Shown here: positions 1 to 8,468 of the stretch, one piece after another | Position numbering within the stretch: position 1 is the stretch's first letter | Layout of the letters: every line of letters starts with the position of its first letter | Source of the DNA: UBA6623 sp965226435 | GTDB lineage: Bacteria; Acidobacteriota; Terriglobia; Bryobacterales; UBA6623 | Direction: 5' to 3' | DNA length: 64,000 nt | Assembly (NCBI GenBank): GCA_965226435.1 | Contig: CBDDCY010000012.1 | Span: 434,001-498,000 of the forward strand | The notes under the pieces: generated by a model | The model's input: only the letters and a program-made list of their open reading frames with translations | What the model was told of the DNA's origin: nothing | Databases searched by the model: none | Program-made: the position numbers and the translations under genes

Positions 1-516
1 AAAGGTCGAGGTGCCGAACTTGCGGTGCCGCACCGTGGCCCGAACCGCCCAGATGATCATCCCGACCCCGACAAGGGGGAACAACAGTCCGATCAAAGCC
101 ACTGTGTTGCCGCGGGCATATTCCTTGGGTAGCTGAAAGAGCAGGGGCACCGAGATCAGGTTCCAGAAAACGGCAAAGACCCAGCTGACGACGAGCGTAC
201 TCTTCGAGGCGCCTTTGACGCGCCCTTGCGCCCAGTCGGGCCGCCACATCCAGGGGGAGTCGGGGTGTAGTTGCCGCAGCGCATTTTTCTCGCGGCCCTT
301 GCTCTTGAGATAGCGGCCAAGCAGGATCATCGCCACGCCGGCACCGCCGAAGATCAGCCCGACAAGGATGAGCACGGCGAGCTTTTCGGTGTCTTGGTTG
401 TCGCTTTCAAGCAGGCGAAGGCCCTGCCAAAAAGCCCATAGTCCGCTGACGGCGAAGGGAATGCCGAGTACGGTGAGAAACCCGGAACCGTGCGTACTTG
501 AAGACGTATTCATCAT
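1..516 (-). CDS. Multi-pass membrane protein, DUF3592-like (3' end outside window)
   Basis: An open frame runs from ATG at 516 to the window edge, giving 172 residues with no stop, so the C-terminus is missing. Hydrophobic stretches lie near residues 12-30, 47-66, 105-125 and 138-158. The connecting loop contains a WMWRPDW motif, reminiscent of DUF3592-type membrane proteins with a lumenal domain. I infer an integral membrane protein of unknown role. A second in-frame ATG is at 513. The gene diverges from the PmoA-like gene at 923. The family assignment is tentative; the reading frame and membrane character are clear. Confidence 0.65.
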   Translation of the reverse strand, partial: MMNTSSSTHGSGFLTVLGIPFAVSGLWAFWQGLRLLESDNQDTEKLAVLILVGLIFGGAGVAMILLGRYLKSKGREKNALRQLHPDSPWMWRPDWAQGRVKGASKSTLVVSWVFAVFWNLISVPLLFQLPKEYARGNTVALIGLLFPLVGVGMIIWAVRATVRHRKFGTSTF

Positions 517-922
517 CTAGACAGACAACTGCACACACGGTGGCGGCGGAGTGCGGAACACGCATTCGCGACCGTTTGGTGAGCGCCTGAATGGCGTAGG
601 CGTTGTGGTTCCATCAAGTTCCCCTTTCTTGAAGGGCTCTATCGCATACCGCTCCCTTACGGTCGCGGCTCGGTTTGGGCTTGGTCGGCCGACGATTTTG
701 ACCTCCGCGGTCGGCGGTTTCATTGTAAGCCCGTGGTACCGGGGTCTCCCCCGCGGATGTAACGTTACGGAGACAGCAGGGGGTGTAAGCGCCTCGGCTT
801 TGCGGTTTTGCTTCGCGGTTTGAAATAATGTTAACCATGCCCTGGGCCGATCTTGGGGGGCGAAGGGTTGGTGCGACCCGGCACTGGGCCGGTTGTTGTC
901 CCAAGCCCGTTGGGGAGGGGAA
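517..922. other. Intergenic, repeat-like sequence, no gene seen
   Basis: About 400 bases between divergent genes. Short ORFs here on both strands have no recognisable motif. The part from 630 to 830 has alternating GC-rich palindromic words (for example ggtcgcggctcgg) typical of dispersed intergenic repeats in acidobacterial and planctomycete genomes. I see no second full copy in the window. Confidence 0.35.
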
Positions 923-1891
923 ATGACTCGTTTCGTGGTCGCCGACGTGGTGGCCTTGTTGTTGCTGATCGGGGTCGCTTGTTCGCCGACGCCCGAGATA
1001 GAACCGGCGGCGCCGACGCCGGAGGTGGGCTTCGCGGCCGAAGCCGATCTCATCCACGTCACGCTCCAAGGCAAACCCTTCACCACGTACCACTTCGGAG
1101 AGAAATGGCCGAAGCCTTTTCTGCACCCGGTCCTTTCACCGCGGGGTACGGATGTGACCCGCGGTTGGCCGGTTGCGCCGCGCGAAGGTGAAAGCGACGA
1201 CCATGTTTGGCATCGCGGCCTTTTCATGGGCCACGACGGCATCAACGGCGTCGACTTCTGGCGCGAGAAGGCGCCCGAGGAAACCGCTCTGCTCAAGCCG
1301 CGCGCGGCGCCGCTGACCGACGAAGCCGCCGGGACCCTGCGGGTCGAACTGGATCTCGAAACCCCGGAAGGCGAATCGCTGGGGGCCTTGCGGCAGCAAT
1401 TCACGTTCAGCGGTTCGGGCGAAAACGCGATTGTCGACGTCGCCATCGTCGCCGACCGCGGCGTCGCGCTCACGTTGAGCGATACCGAAGAGGCCTTTGT
1501 CGGAATGCGTTTTGACGATGCCTTCAAACAGGAAAACGGCGCTTGGCTGACCAATGCCGACGGGCTCGTGGGCACCGAGAATATCTGGGGAAAACAAGCG
1601 GCGTGGGTCGATTATTCGACGACGTTGGCGGGCGAGAAAATCGGCGTGGCGATGTTCGATCACCCCGCCAATCCGCGTCACCCGAGCCGCTGGCATGCGC
1701 GCGGGTACGGCTTCTGTACGGCGAATGCTTTTGGCATTCGAAACTTCACCGGCGATGAGTCCGAAGACGGGAAGATGGAAGTCGCCGCGGGCGACGAGTT
1801 GCGGTTCCGGTATCGCTTTGTGATTCACCCCGGAGACGCGGATGAGGCGGGCGTAAAGGAGTTGTACGGGGTGTACCAACAGGGCGAATAG
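923..1891 (+). CDS. PmoA-like (DUF6807) secreted protein, probable lipoprotein
   Basis: 322 residues if started at ATG 923, which follows a strong GGGGAGGGG ribosome site; an upstream in-frame start at 893 has none. The N-terminus has a hydrophobic segment ending in GVAC near residue 19, a plausible but imperfect lipobox (Gly at -3). The rest matches the PmoA/DUF6807 family: a WPKPFLHPV motif, a DHVWHRGLFMGHD motif, and a C-terminal FRYRFVIHPG strand. The name comes from a methane-oxygenase annotation, but these proteins are not monooxygenase subunits. They usually occur with sugar-catabolic oxidoreductases and ThuA proteins in Planctomycetes and Acidobacteria. Neighbouring genes on the same strand are also exported metabolic enzymes. 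Confidence 0.85.
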   Translation: MTRFVVADVVALLLLIGVACSPTPEIEPAAPTPEVGFAAEADLIHVTLQGKPFTTYHFGEKWPKPFLHPVLSPRGTDVTRGWPVAPREGESDDHVWHRGLFMGHDGINGVDFWREKAPEETALLKPRAAPLTDEAAGTLRVELDLETPEGESLGALRQQFTFSGSGENAIVDVAIVADRGVALTLSDTEEAFVGMRFDDAFKQENGAWLTNADGLVGTENIWGKQAAWVDYSTTLAGEKIGVAMFDHPANPRHPSRWHARGYGFCTANAFGIRNFTGDESEDGKMEVAAGDELRFRYRFVIHPGDADEAGVKELYGVYQQGE

Positions 1892-1964
1892 CGAGCACGG
1901 GGCCGGGCATTGAGGCGATTGGCCCCCGCACGGGAGGGCTGTCCCGCACAGCAAAAAAGAAGAT

Positions 1965-3056
1965 ATGGCTGACGAACAACAATCCGACTCCACACTTTCC
2001 AGCCGACGTGAGTTTCTGGCCACCACCGGCGCGGCGGCGGCGATTGGTTCGGCGGCGGGGGCGCCGGCATCGGCGGATACAACGAAGCCTTTCCGCATCG
2101 ACGTCCAGAGTCACATGTACCCTCCGCCGGTACTGGACTTCATGATGACGCTCGACGACCTTCCGCGAGCGTACAAGAAAGACGGCTCCTACTACACGAT
2201 CACCGGCGAATGGCATCGGCGCGTGCGGGAAGCTCACATGGATGTTGACGCCAAGTTGGCGGCGAAGGACGAAGCCGGGATCGCCATGACGGCGCTTTCG
2301 ATTAACGACCCGGGCCCGGAGCGTTTCGGGGCGAACGGCCCGAAGGTCGCGCGGCTGGCGCACGATTTTATCGGCGACGTGATTAAGTCGCACCCCAGCC
2401 GCTTTTTCGGGTTGGCGACGCTGCCCCTGCAAGACGAAGCGGCCTCGCGCGTCGAACTCGACCGCTGCGTCGACAAGCTGGGTTTTCGCGGCATCCTGCT
2501 CTACTCGAACCTGGCGCGGCAGTTTCCCGACGAGCCGCAGTTCCGTTGGTTGTTCGGGCGCGCCGAGCAGATGGGCATTCCGATTCTGCTCCACCCGGCG
2601 TATCCGATGACCTACGACGCGGTCAAGGGCTACCACATGGTGGCCGGGTTGGGACTGATGTTCGACACGACGATCGCCCTGTCACGGTTGATTTTGGCGG
2701 GGATTCTCGACGAGTTCCCGAAATTGAAGTTGCTCTGCCCGCACGTTGGCGGCACGTTGCCCTACCTGATCGGGCGCATCGATCATCAGACGCAGGTACT
2801 GGGGCGAGGCGCCGACCATATCACGAAGCCGCCGAGCGAATACCTGCGGCAGATCTACCTCGACGCTGTCTCGCCGATCCCGTTGGGTGTGAAGTACGGG
2901 CTGGATTTCGTGGGGCCCGACCAGTTGCTCTACGCCAGCGATCACCCTTGGGTCGATCCGAAGTTGATCATTGAGAATGTCGAGAGTCTGGACCTCGACG
3001 CGGAGACGAAGACGAAGATCTACCGCGACAACGCGCGGAAGCTCTTCAGCCTGTGA
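1965..3056 (+). CDS. Tat-exported amidohydrolase, ACMSD-like (Amidohydro_2)
   Basis: 363 residues starting at ATG 1965. Residues 10-37 form a Tat signal (SRREFLATTG followed by an Ala-rich stretch). The mature part is an amidohydrolase TIM barrel of the aminocarboxymuconate-semialdehyde decarboxylase type. It shows DVQSHMYPP at 46-54, HPAYP near 210, PHVGGTLPYLIGR near 260, and ASDHPW near 323. The first metal motif, usually H-x-H, reads Q-S-H here, so one zinc-ligand His is replaced by Gln48. The second His, the downstream His residues and the Asp are kept. Substrate unknown; probably hydrolysis or decarboxylation of a small organic acid in the periplasm. Confidence 0.85.
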   Translation: MADEQQSDSTLSSRREFLATTGAAAAIGSAAGAPASADTTKPFRIDVQSHMYPPPVLDFMMTLDDLPRAYKKDGSYYTITGEWHRRVREAHMDVDAKLAAKDEAGIAMTALSINDPGPERFGANGPKVARLAHDFIGDVIKSHPSRFFGLATLPLQDEAASRVELDRCVDKLGFRGILLYSNLARQFPDEPQFRWLFGRAEQMGIPILLHPAYPMTYDAVKGYHMVAGLGLMFDTTIALSRLILAGILDEFPKLKLLCPHVGGTLPYLIGRIDHQTQVLGRGADHITKPPSEYLRQIYLDAVSPIPLGVKYGLDFVGPDQLLYASDHPWVDPKLIIENVESLDLDAETKTKIYRDNARKLFSL

Positions 3057-3299
3057 CTGGGACGGGTCGCTTTCCATGAATCCGTACTTTCGAAATACCG
3101 CCGTGAAAATGGGTGCCTATTCGTTCCCGCCGCCCTTTCAGGGCTCCGTTTCTGGTGGGGTTTTTACCCAGGGTTCCGCTTCGCTTCACCCTGGGCTAAA
3201 TTCCTGTCGCCGCTTCGCGGCTCAAGGCGATGAGAAAGTTTCCGTGCAGTCCCGGTTATTCGGTGTACGAGCTTGCACGATAGGAGCTGACGGCGGCTT
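3057..3299 (+). repeat. Intergenic dispersed-repeat-like segment
   Basis: The stretch around 3130-3235 has alternating short inverted words (ccctttcaggg, ccctgggctaaattc, cgccgcttcgcggc). It also has a Gly/Ser/Pro-rich fake reading frame. This is the look of repeat units common between genes in Acidobacteria and Planctomycetes. A shorter echo (ttcgcggctcaag) occurs near 19060. No gene is supported. Confidence 0.45.
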
Positions 3300-4217
3300 G
3301 TGAGCATGAAATCAAACCGCAGAGAGTTCTTCGGATTGCTCGGCACCGCCGCGGCCTTCGCCGACCGCGCCCGGGCCGACGACTATCGATTTCGATTGGC
3401 GATTTGCAACGAAACATTCGACGGTTGGAATTTCCGCGACCAGATGAAGGGGACGATCCGCTTCGGCTACAGCGGGACCGAGATCTCACCCTTTACGTTG
3501 GCTGATGATCCCTCGACGGTTACCGACGCGCGGCGACAAGCTTTGCGGCACATGATGGCCGATGAGGGTGTGGAATACGTTGGACTGCACAACCTGCTCA
3601 AAGCCCCGGCCGGAATCCATGTCACGACCGAAGACGCCGGGAAACGCCGAGAAGGGTGGGAGTTATTCCGCAAGCTGATCGATCTGGCGGCCGACTTGGG
3701 GGATAACGCCCGCATGATCTTCGGGTCGAGCAAGCAACGTTCGGCGAAATTGGGTGGAACAACAATTGCGGATGCGAAGAAGCGTCTGGTTGAAGGCCTG
3801 ACCGAGGCGGCCCCGCATGCTGAAGCGCGGGGAGTGAAGATCCTGATGGAGCCGCTTGCGCCGCACCTTTGCGATGTCGTCAACACGATGGCCGAAGCGG
3901 TTGAGATCGTCGATCAAGTGAATAGCCCGGCGGTGCGTTCGATGTTTGACACGCACAATGCGGCGGCGGAGACGCTGGGGCATGGCGAAGTGATCAAGAA
4001 GTACCTGCCCTATATCGAGCATGTCCACATCAATGAGATGGACGGCCGACACCCCGGCACCGGCGACTATGATTTCATACCCGTGCTACAGGCGCTCAAG
4101 GATGTGAAGTTCAAGCACTGGGTATCGCTCGAGGTGTTTAAGTTCAAGCCGAGCCCCGAGGTTGTGGCGCGGGATTCCGAGCGCTTGCTGCGGCAATGGG
4201 AGGCCGGGTTAAGCTGA
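3300..4217 (+). CDS. Sugar phosphate isomerase/epimerase-like TIM barrel, exported
   Basis: 305 residues from GTG 3300, or 303 from ATG 3306. AGGAG at about 3283 is 13 bases before the GTG, so I kept the longer form. The N-terminus carries NRREFFGLLG and an Ala-rich tail ending near ARA, a short Tat-type signal. The barrel belongs to the AP-endonuclease-2/xylose-isomerase-like superfamily. It has EISPF, the metal-binding set MEPLAPH, FDTHNAA, HVHINEMDGRHPGTGDYDF, and a late SLEVFKF. The Glu, Asp-His, His and Glu residues expected to bind the divalent metal are present. The gene sits 6 bases before the first DUF1549/1553 gene, suggesting one transcript. Substrate not inferable. Confidence 0.85.
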   Translation: MSMKSNRREFFGLLGTAAAFADRARADDYRFRLAICNETFDGWNFRDQMKGTIRFGYSGTEISPFTLADDPSTVTDARRQALRHMMADEGVEYVGLHNLLKAPAGIHVTTEDAGKRREGWELFRKLIDLAADLGDNARMIFGSSKQRSAKLGGTTIADAKKRLVEGLTEAAPHAEARGVKILMEPLAPHLCDVVNTMAEAVEIVDQVNSPAVRSMFDTHNAAAETLGHGEVIKKYLPYIEHVHINEMDGRHPGTGDYDFIPVLQALKDVKFKHWVSLEVFKFKPSPEVVARDSERLLRQWEAGLS

Positions 4218-4223
4218 GAAGCG

Positions 4224-6821
4224 ATGATGGCGGACCGACGTAGAAAGGGTTTCCTAACGGCGGCGCTCAGCTTGCCGGTCGCCGCGGCGTTGACCGCATC
4301 GCTCCAGGCACAGCTCCCTCCGGCGGCGGCCGAAAAGGTCGATTTCACGCGCGACATCGAGCCGCTACTGGCCGCGCGTTGCCGGGTCTGCCATGGTGCG
4401 CGGGTTCAAATGAACGGGCTGCGACTCGACCGCCGTGAGGACGCGCTGAAAGGCGGCTATTCGGGAGCAGCGATCGTTCGGGGTGACAGTGCCGCGAGCA
4501 AGCTGGTTCAAATGGTTGCCGGGGGGGTTGAAGGCAAGATCATGCCGCCGGCGGGCGATCGGCTGTCGAACGAGGAAATCGGCTTGTTGCGCGGCTGGAT
4601 CGATCAGGGCGCCGAGTGGCCCGAGGCCGCCGCGGTCGAGACGGAAATTTCCAAGGTCCCGAAATCTTCCCACTGGGCTTTTCAGCCGCTCGAGCAGCCT
4701 ACTCCGCCCAGAGTTTCCGACACTACTTGGGGGCGCAACGAGATTGACCGCTTCATCCTCGCCAAGCTCGAGGCCGAGGGGATTGCGCCTTCCACCGAAG
4801 CCGACAAGCCGACGCTGATTCGCCGCTTGAGCTTCGACCTGACGGGCTTGCCGCCTACACCGGACGAAGTCGCGGCCTTTCTCGCCGCCGATACCGAGAC
4901 GGCTTACGAAACTCTTGTCGACCGGCTGCTCGATTCGCCCCATTATGGGGAAAGATGGGGCCGCTATTGGTTGGACCTGGCGCGTTACGGCGACAGCCAC
5001 GGGTTTCGCGGCGACCAGTTTCGACCGCACGCTTGGCGTTACCGGCATTGGGTCATCAACGCGTTCAACAGCGACATGCCGTTCGATCAATTCACGATCG
5101 AGCAAATGGCGGGCGACCTGATTCCCGAGCGCGGCGTCGAGCAGTGGGTGGCGACGGGCTTTCACCGCAACACGCCGACGAATACGGAAGGCGGCTCCGA
5201 CCCCGAGGAGTGGCGTTTTGAGCAGGTGGTCAATCGAACCAATACTTTGGGAACGGTGTGGCTCGGAATTACCGCCGGTTGCGCGCAGTGTCACGACCAC
5301 AAGTACGATCCGCTGACGCAGAAGGAATACTATCAACTCTTCTCCTTTTTCAACGACGCCGAGGAGATCAATATCGACGCCCCTCTTCGCGGCGAGCGCG
5401 GCCCTTATCTGCGCGCGCTGCCGGCGTATCAGGCCGAGCGCAAACGTTTACTCGCCGAGCACGACATCGTCGAGCGCAAAGCCGTTTGGGAAGACAAGCT
5501 GCGCTACCACGCCAAGCATCCCGGCGAGGCGAATAACTGGGACGTTGCTTTCGATGAGTTGCGGACCTTCGTCGACCTCGGCGAGACGATTCTTTTCACG
5601 CCGCCCGAGTTTCGCTCCCGCAAATGGGAAAAGCGGATTACCGATCACTTCGTCGCCGATTACTACCAAGTGGTGGGCATGAAGAAGTGGGAGGAGATGG
5701 GTTACAGCGAACTGAAGAAGAAGCTGAAGGAGCTTGATGAGTCTTTGCCTCCCTTCAGTGAGGCGCAGGCGATTCACATCGAACGCATCCCGCGCAAGAG
5801 TTACGTCTTTTTGCGAGGCAGTTTCAAAGACCCCGGTGTCGAAGTCGACCCCGGGACGCCAGCGTGGCTGCATCCGCTCGAGGCCGAGGGGCGGGCGACG
5901 CGACTCGATCTGGGGCGCTGGCTGGCATCGCCTGAAAACGTTGTCACGCCGCGCGTGACGGTCAACCGCGTTTGGCAGGAGCTTTTCGGCCGCGGCATCG
6001 TGACGACGTCGGAAAATCTCGGCTCCCAAGGAGACCGCCCGTCCCACCCGGGCTTGCTAGACTGGCTGGCTATTGAGTTTCGCGACACGTTGAGCTACAA
6101 GAAAACGATTAAGACGATCGTCATGTCGGCGGCTTATCGGCAATCGTCGCACATGCGGGCCGACGTCGCCGAGGGCGACCCGGAAAACCTGCTGCTGGCG
6201 CGGCAGGGCCGTTTCCGTTTACCGGCGGAGCTGATCCGAGATTCCACGCTGACGGTCAGCGGTCTGCTCTATCCGAAGGTCGGAGGCCGCAGTGTGCGTC
6301 CGCCGCAACCTGAAGGGGCAAAGCGAATGGGAACGACCGGCGACGGCGGCTGGAAAGTGAGCGAGGGCCCGGACCGTTACCGACGCGGGATGTACATTCA
6401 GTACCAGCGCATGGCGCCCTATCCTTTGTTGACGAATTTCGATATGCCGACCGGTTACGTTGCCGCCTGCCGCCGCGACCGCTCGAATACTCCGCTGCAG
6501 CCTTTGAATTTGCTGAACGACCCGGTCTTTATCGAAGCCGCGCAGGCGCTGGCTGTGCGGACGTTGGGCGAGGTTGATTCGACGACCGAGCGGCTGAATC
6601 ATGCCTTTAAGCTGTGTTTGGCGCGTGATCCGGACCCGGTTGAGACGGATTGGTTGCAAACATCGCTTGCGGAGCAGCGGTCGATTCTCGCGGCTGATCC
6701 CGGACGCGCGCGGAAGCTGTTTCCCGTGGAGATGGCGGGGTTGGCTCCCGAAGAAGGCGCTGCCTGGGTGGGGATCAGCAGCGTGTTGCTGAATTTGGAT
6801 GAGTTTTTGACGCGGGAGTAG
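4224..6821 (+). CDS. PSCyt1-DUF1549-DUF1553 protein (planctomycete-type cytochrome c), copy 1
   Basis: 865 residues. The order is an N-terminal hydrophobic signal (about residues 8-30), a PSCyt1 cytochrome-like domain with CRVCHG at 53-58, a DUF1549 domain near 160-370 with CAQCHDHKYDP at about 353, and a C-terminal DUF1553 domain near 560-850. The two C-x-x-C-H motifs could each bind haem c, but haem attachment has not been shown for most of the family. It is followed by a DUF1501 gene, the usual partner. The pair is thought to act at the cell envelope in Planctomycetes and related phyla; substrate unknown. About 50 percent similar by eye to the protein at 8469. Confidence 0.92.
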   Translation: MMADRRRKGFLTAALSLPVAAALTASLQAQLPPAAAEKVDFTRDIEPLLAARCRVCHGARVQMNGLRLDRREDALKGGYSGAAIVRGDSAASKLVQMVAGGVEGKIMPPAGDRLSNEEIGLLRGWIDQGAEWPEAAAVETEISKVPKSSHWAFQPLEQPTPPRVSDTTWGRNEIDRFILAKLEAEGIAPSTEADKPTLIRRLSFDLTGLPPTPDEVAAFLAADTETAYETLVDRLLDSPHYGERWGRYWLDLARYGDSHGFRGDQFRPHAWRYRHWVINAFNSDMPFDQFTIEQMAGDLIPERGVEQWVATGFHRNTPTNTEGGSDPEEWRFEQVVNRTNTLGTVWLGITAGCAQCHDHKYDPLTQKEYYQLFSFFNDAEEINIDAPLRGERGPYLRALPAYQAERKRLLAEHDIVERKAVWEDKLRYHAKHPGEANNWDVAFDELRTFVDLGETILFTPPEFRSRKWEKRITDHFVADYYQVVGMKKWEEMGYSELKKKLKELDESLPPFSEAQAIHIERIPRKSYVFLRGSFKDPGVEVDPGTPAWLHPLEAEGRATRLDLGRWLASPENVVTPRVTVNRVWQELFGRGIVTTSENLGSQGDRPSHPGLLDWLAIEFRDTLSYKKTIKTIVMSAAYRQSSHMRADVAEGDPENLLLARQGRFRLPAELIRDSTLTVSGLLYPKVGGRSVRPPQPEGAKRMGTTGDGGWKVSEGPDRYRRGMYIQYQRMAPYPLLTNFDMPTGYVAACRRDRSNTPLQPLNLLNDPVFIEAAQALAVRTLGEVDSTTERLNHAFKLCLARDPDPVETDWLQTSLAEQRSILAADPGRARKLFPVEMAGLAPEEGAAWVGISSVLLNLDEFLTRE

Positions 6822-6926
6822 GGGGGGTGTGAAAAAAGGGGGACAGTCCACTTCGCGCCGACAAGGCTGATTGAATGGAACTTTTTCGGTCGGCGCTCGG
6901 TACAGTCCCCATTTTTTCACACCCCC
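6822..6926. repeat. REPIN-like nested inverted repeat
   Basis: Two nearly perfect inverted arms of about 24 bases (6823-6847 and 6902-6926) share the core GTGTGAAAAAA followed by GGGGAC. Inside them is a second inverted pair, GCGCCGAC at 6855-6862 and GTCGGCGC at 6889-6896. The GGGGACAGT word is familiar from non-autonomous elements mobilised by REP-associated (Y1/RAYT) tyrosine transposases. It fills almost the whole gap between a DUF1549/1553 gene and its DUF1501 partner. No such transposase lies in the window. The RNA could also fold as a strong hairpin affecting expression of the downstream gene. Confidence 0.7.
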
Positions 6927-6941
6927 GAGCAACGGAAAAAA

Positions 6942-8378
6942 ATGACGATCGACCAATTCGCGGCTATCCAATCTCGCCGCCGTTTTCTTCAAAACTGCGG
7001 AGCCGGGATCAGCACGGCCGCGCTGGCGCATCTGCTCGGGGTCGAAGGCCGAGCCGCCGCTTCGAAGGTCTCCGCCGTCAACCCGATGGCTCCGCGCCGG
7101 CCGCACTTCGAGCCCAAGGCGAAGAACGTCATTTTGATGTACCAGTCGGGCGCTCCCAGTCAGCTCGACCTTTTCGCCCCTAAACCCGGTCTGCGCAAAT
7201 GGGACGGCCAATCCCTGCCGCCATCGATGACGAAGGACCTCAAGCTGGCCTTCATCAAGCCGAACGCCAAGGTCATGGCCGGCGCCTACGAGTTCAAAAA
7301 ATACGGCCAAAGCGGTATGGATTTCTCGGAGCTGGTGCCCCACCTGGGCACTTGCGCCGACGACATCTGCATGATCCATACAATGAACACCGAGACGTTT
7401 AACCACGACCCGGGCGTGCTGATGTTGACGACCGGGCATACGCAGTTCGGGCGGCCGTCGATCGGAGCTTGGGCGGCATATGGGCTGGGAAGCGAATCGG
7501 AGAACCTGCCGGGGTTTGTGGTGCTGGGTTCGGGCAAGGGGCCCAACGGCGGGTCGAATATCTGGGGCAATGGCTTTCTTCCCTCGGCCTATCAGGGCAC
7601 CCGCTTCCGCACGACCGGCGAGCCGATTCTCTATCTGGCGAATAACGAAGGCGTCAGCCGCGAGTTGCAACGTTCGCGGCTCGACGTCATTCGCAAACTC
7701 AATCAAAAGCGCTACGAAGAGACGGGCGACCTCGAAATCGCGGCCCGCATTAATTCCTACGAATTAGCGTTTCGGATGCAGACGGCGGCGCCGGATCTGC
7801 TCGACTTTTCCGACGAGCCGCAACATATCCTTGATTCCTACGGCGCGGAGAAGGAACCCACTCGGGCCTTCGGGACGAATTGTCTGTTGGCGCGCCGGAT
7901 GGTCGAGCGCGGCGTTCGCTTCGTCATGCTGACCCACGGCGATTGGGACGCGCATAAGGAAATCGACAAGAATCACCGTGAAAACTGCTCGATGGTCGAC
8001 CAACCGGCCGCCGCGCTGATCAAGGATTTGAAGCAGCGCGGGCTGCTCGATTCGACGCTGGTAATCTGGAGCAGCGAGTTTGGCCGCACGCCGATGATTC
8101 AACTCGACCGTCCCGACGAAGGCGCGGGCCGCGACCATCATCCCGACTGCTACAGCCTGTGGCTGGCCGGCGGCGGCATCAAACCCGGGACGATCATTGG
8201 CGAAACCGACGAGATCGGCCTAAAAACGGTCAGCGGCAAAGTGCACGTGCACGATCTGCAAGCCACGGTGCTGCATTGCCTGGGGTTCGACCACGAGAAG
8301 CTGACCTATCGTCATCAAGGGCGCGATTTTCGATTGACGGACGTGGGCGGAAAGGTTGTTGACCAAATGTTGGCATAA
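6942..8378 (+). CDS. DUF1501 protein, copy 1
   Basis: 478 residues with a Tat signal (SRRRFLQNCGAG at about 11-22, then an Ala-rich run). The family has an alkaline-phosphatase/sulfatase-like fold. Conserved blocks are MYQSGAPSQLDLF, HGDWDAHKE, SSEFGRTP and GRDHHPDC, which carry the likely metal-binding Asp, His and Glu residues. It pairs with the upstream DUF1549/1553 gene and is separated from it only by the REPIN-like hairpin. Envelope function unknown. Confidence 0.92.
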   Translation: MTIDQFAAIQSRRRFLQNCGAGISTAALAHLLGVEGRAAASKVSAVNPMAPRRPHFEPKAKNVILMYQSGAPSQLDLFAPKPGLRKWDGQSLPPSMTKDLKLAFIKPNAKVMAGAYEFKKYGQSGMDFSELVPHLGTCADDICMIHTMNTETFNHDPGVLMLTTGHTQFGRPSIGAWAAYGLGSESENLPGFVVLGSGKGPNGGSNIWGNGFLPSAYQGTRFRTTGEPILYLANNEGVSRELQRSRLDVIRKLNQKRYEETGDLEIAARINSYELAFRMQTAAPDLLDFSDEPQHILDSYGAEKEPTRAFGTNCLLARRMVERGVRFVMLTHGDWDAHKEIDKNHRENCSMVDQPAAALIKDLKQRGLLDSTLVIWSSEFGRTPMIQLDRPDEGAGRDHHPDCYSLWLAGGGIKPGTIIGETDEIGLKTVSGKVHVHDLQATVLHCLGFDHEKLTYRHQGRDFRLTDVGGKVVDQMLA

Positions 8379-8468
8379 CTGTACTAAAATGGACGCAAAG
8401 ATAAACGCGAAGTATCCGGAAAATAGAAAACAAACCGGGGGCCGCCGAGGTTCTTCGGGAGATTTGTC

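Noticed and set aside
551..823. 90-residue ORF before the PmoA-like gene
   Set aside because: Repeat-like composition, no ribosome site and no recognisable domain.
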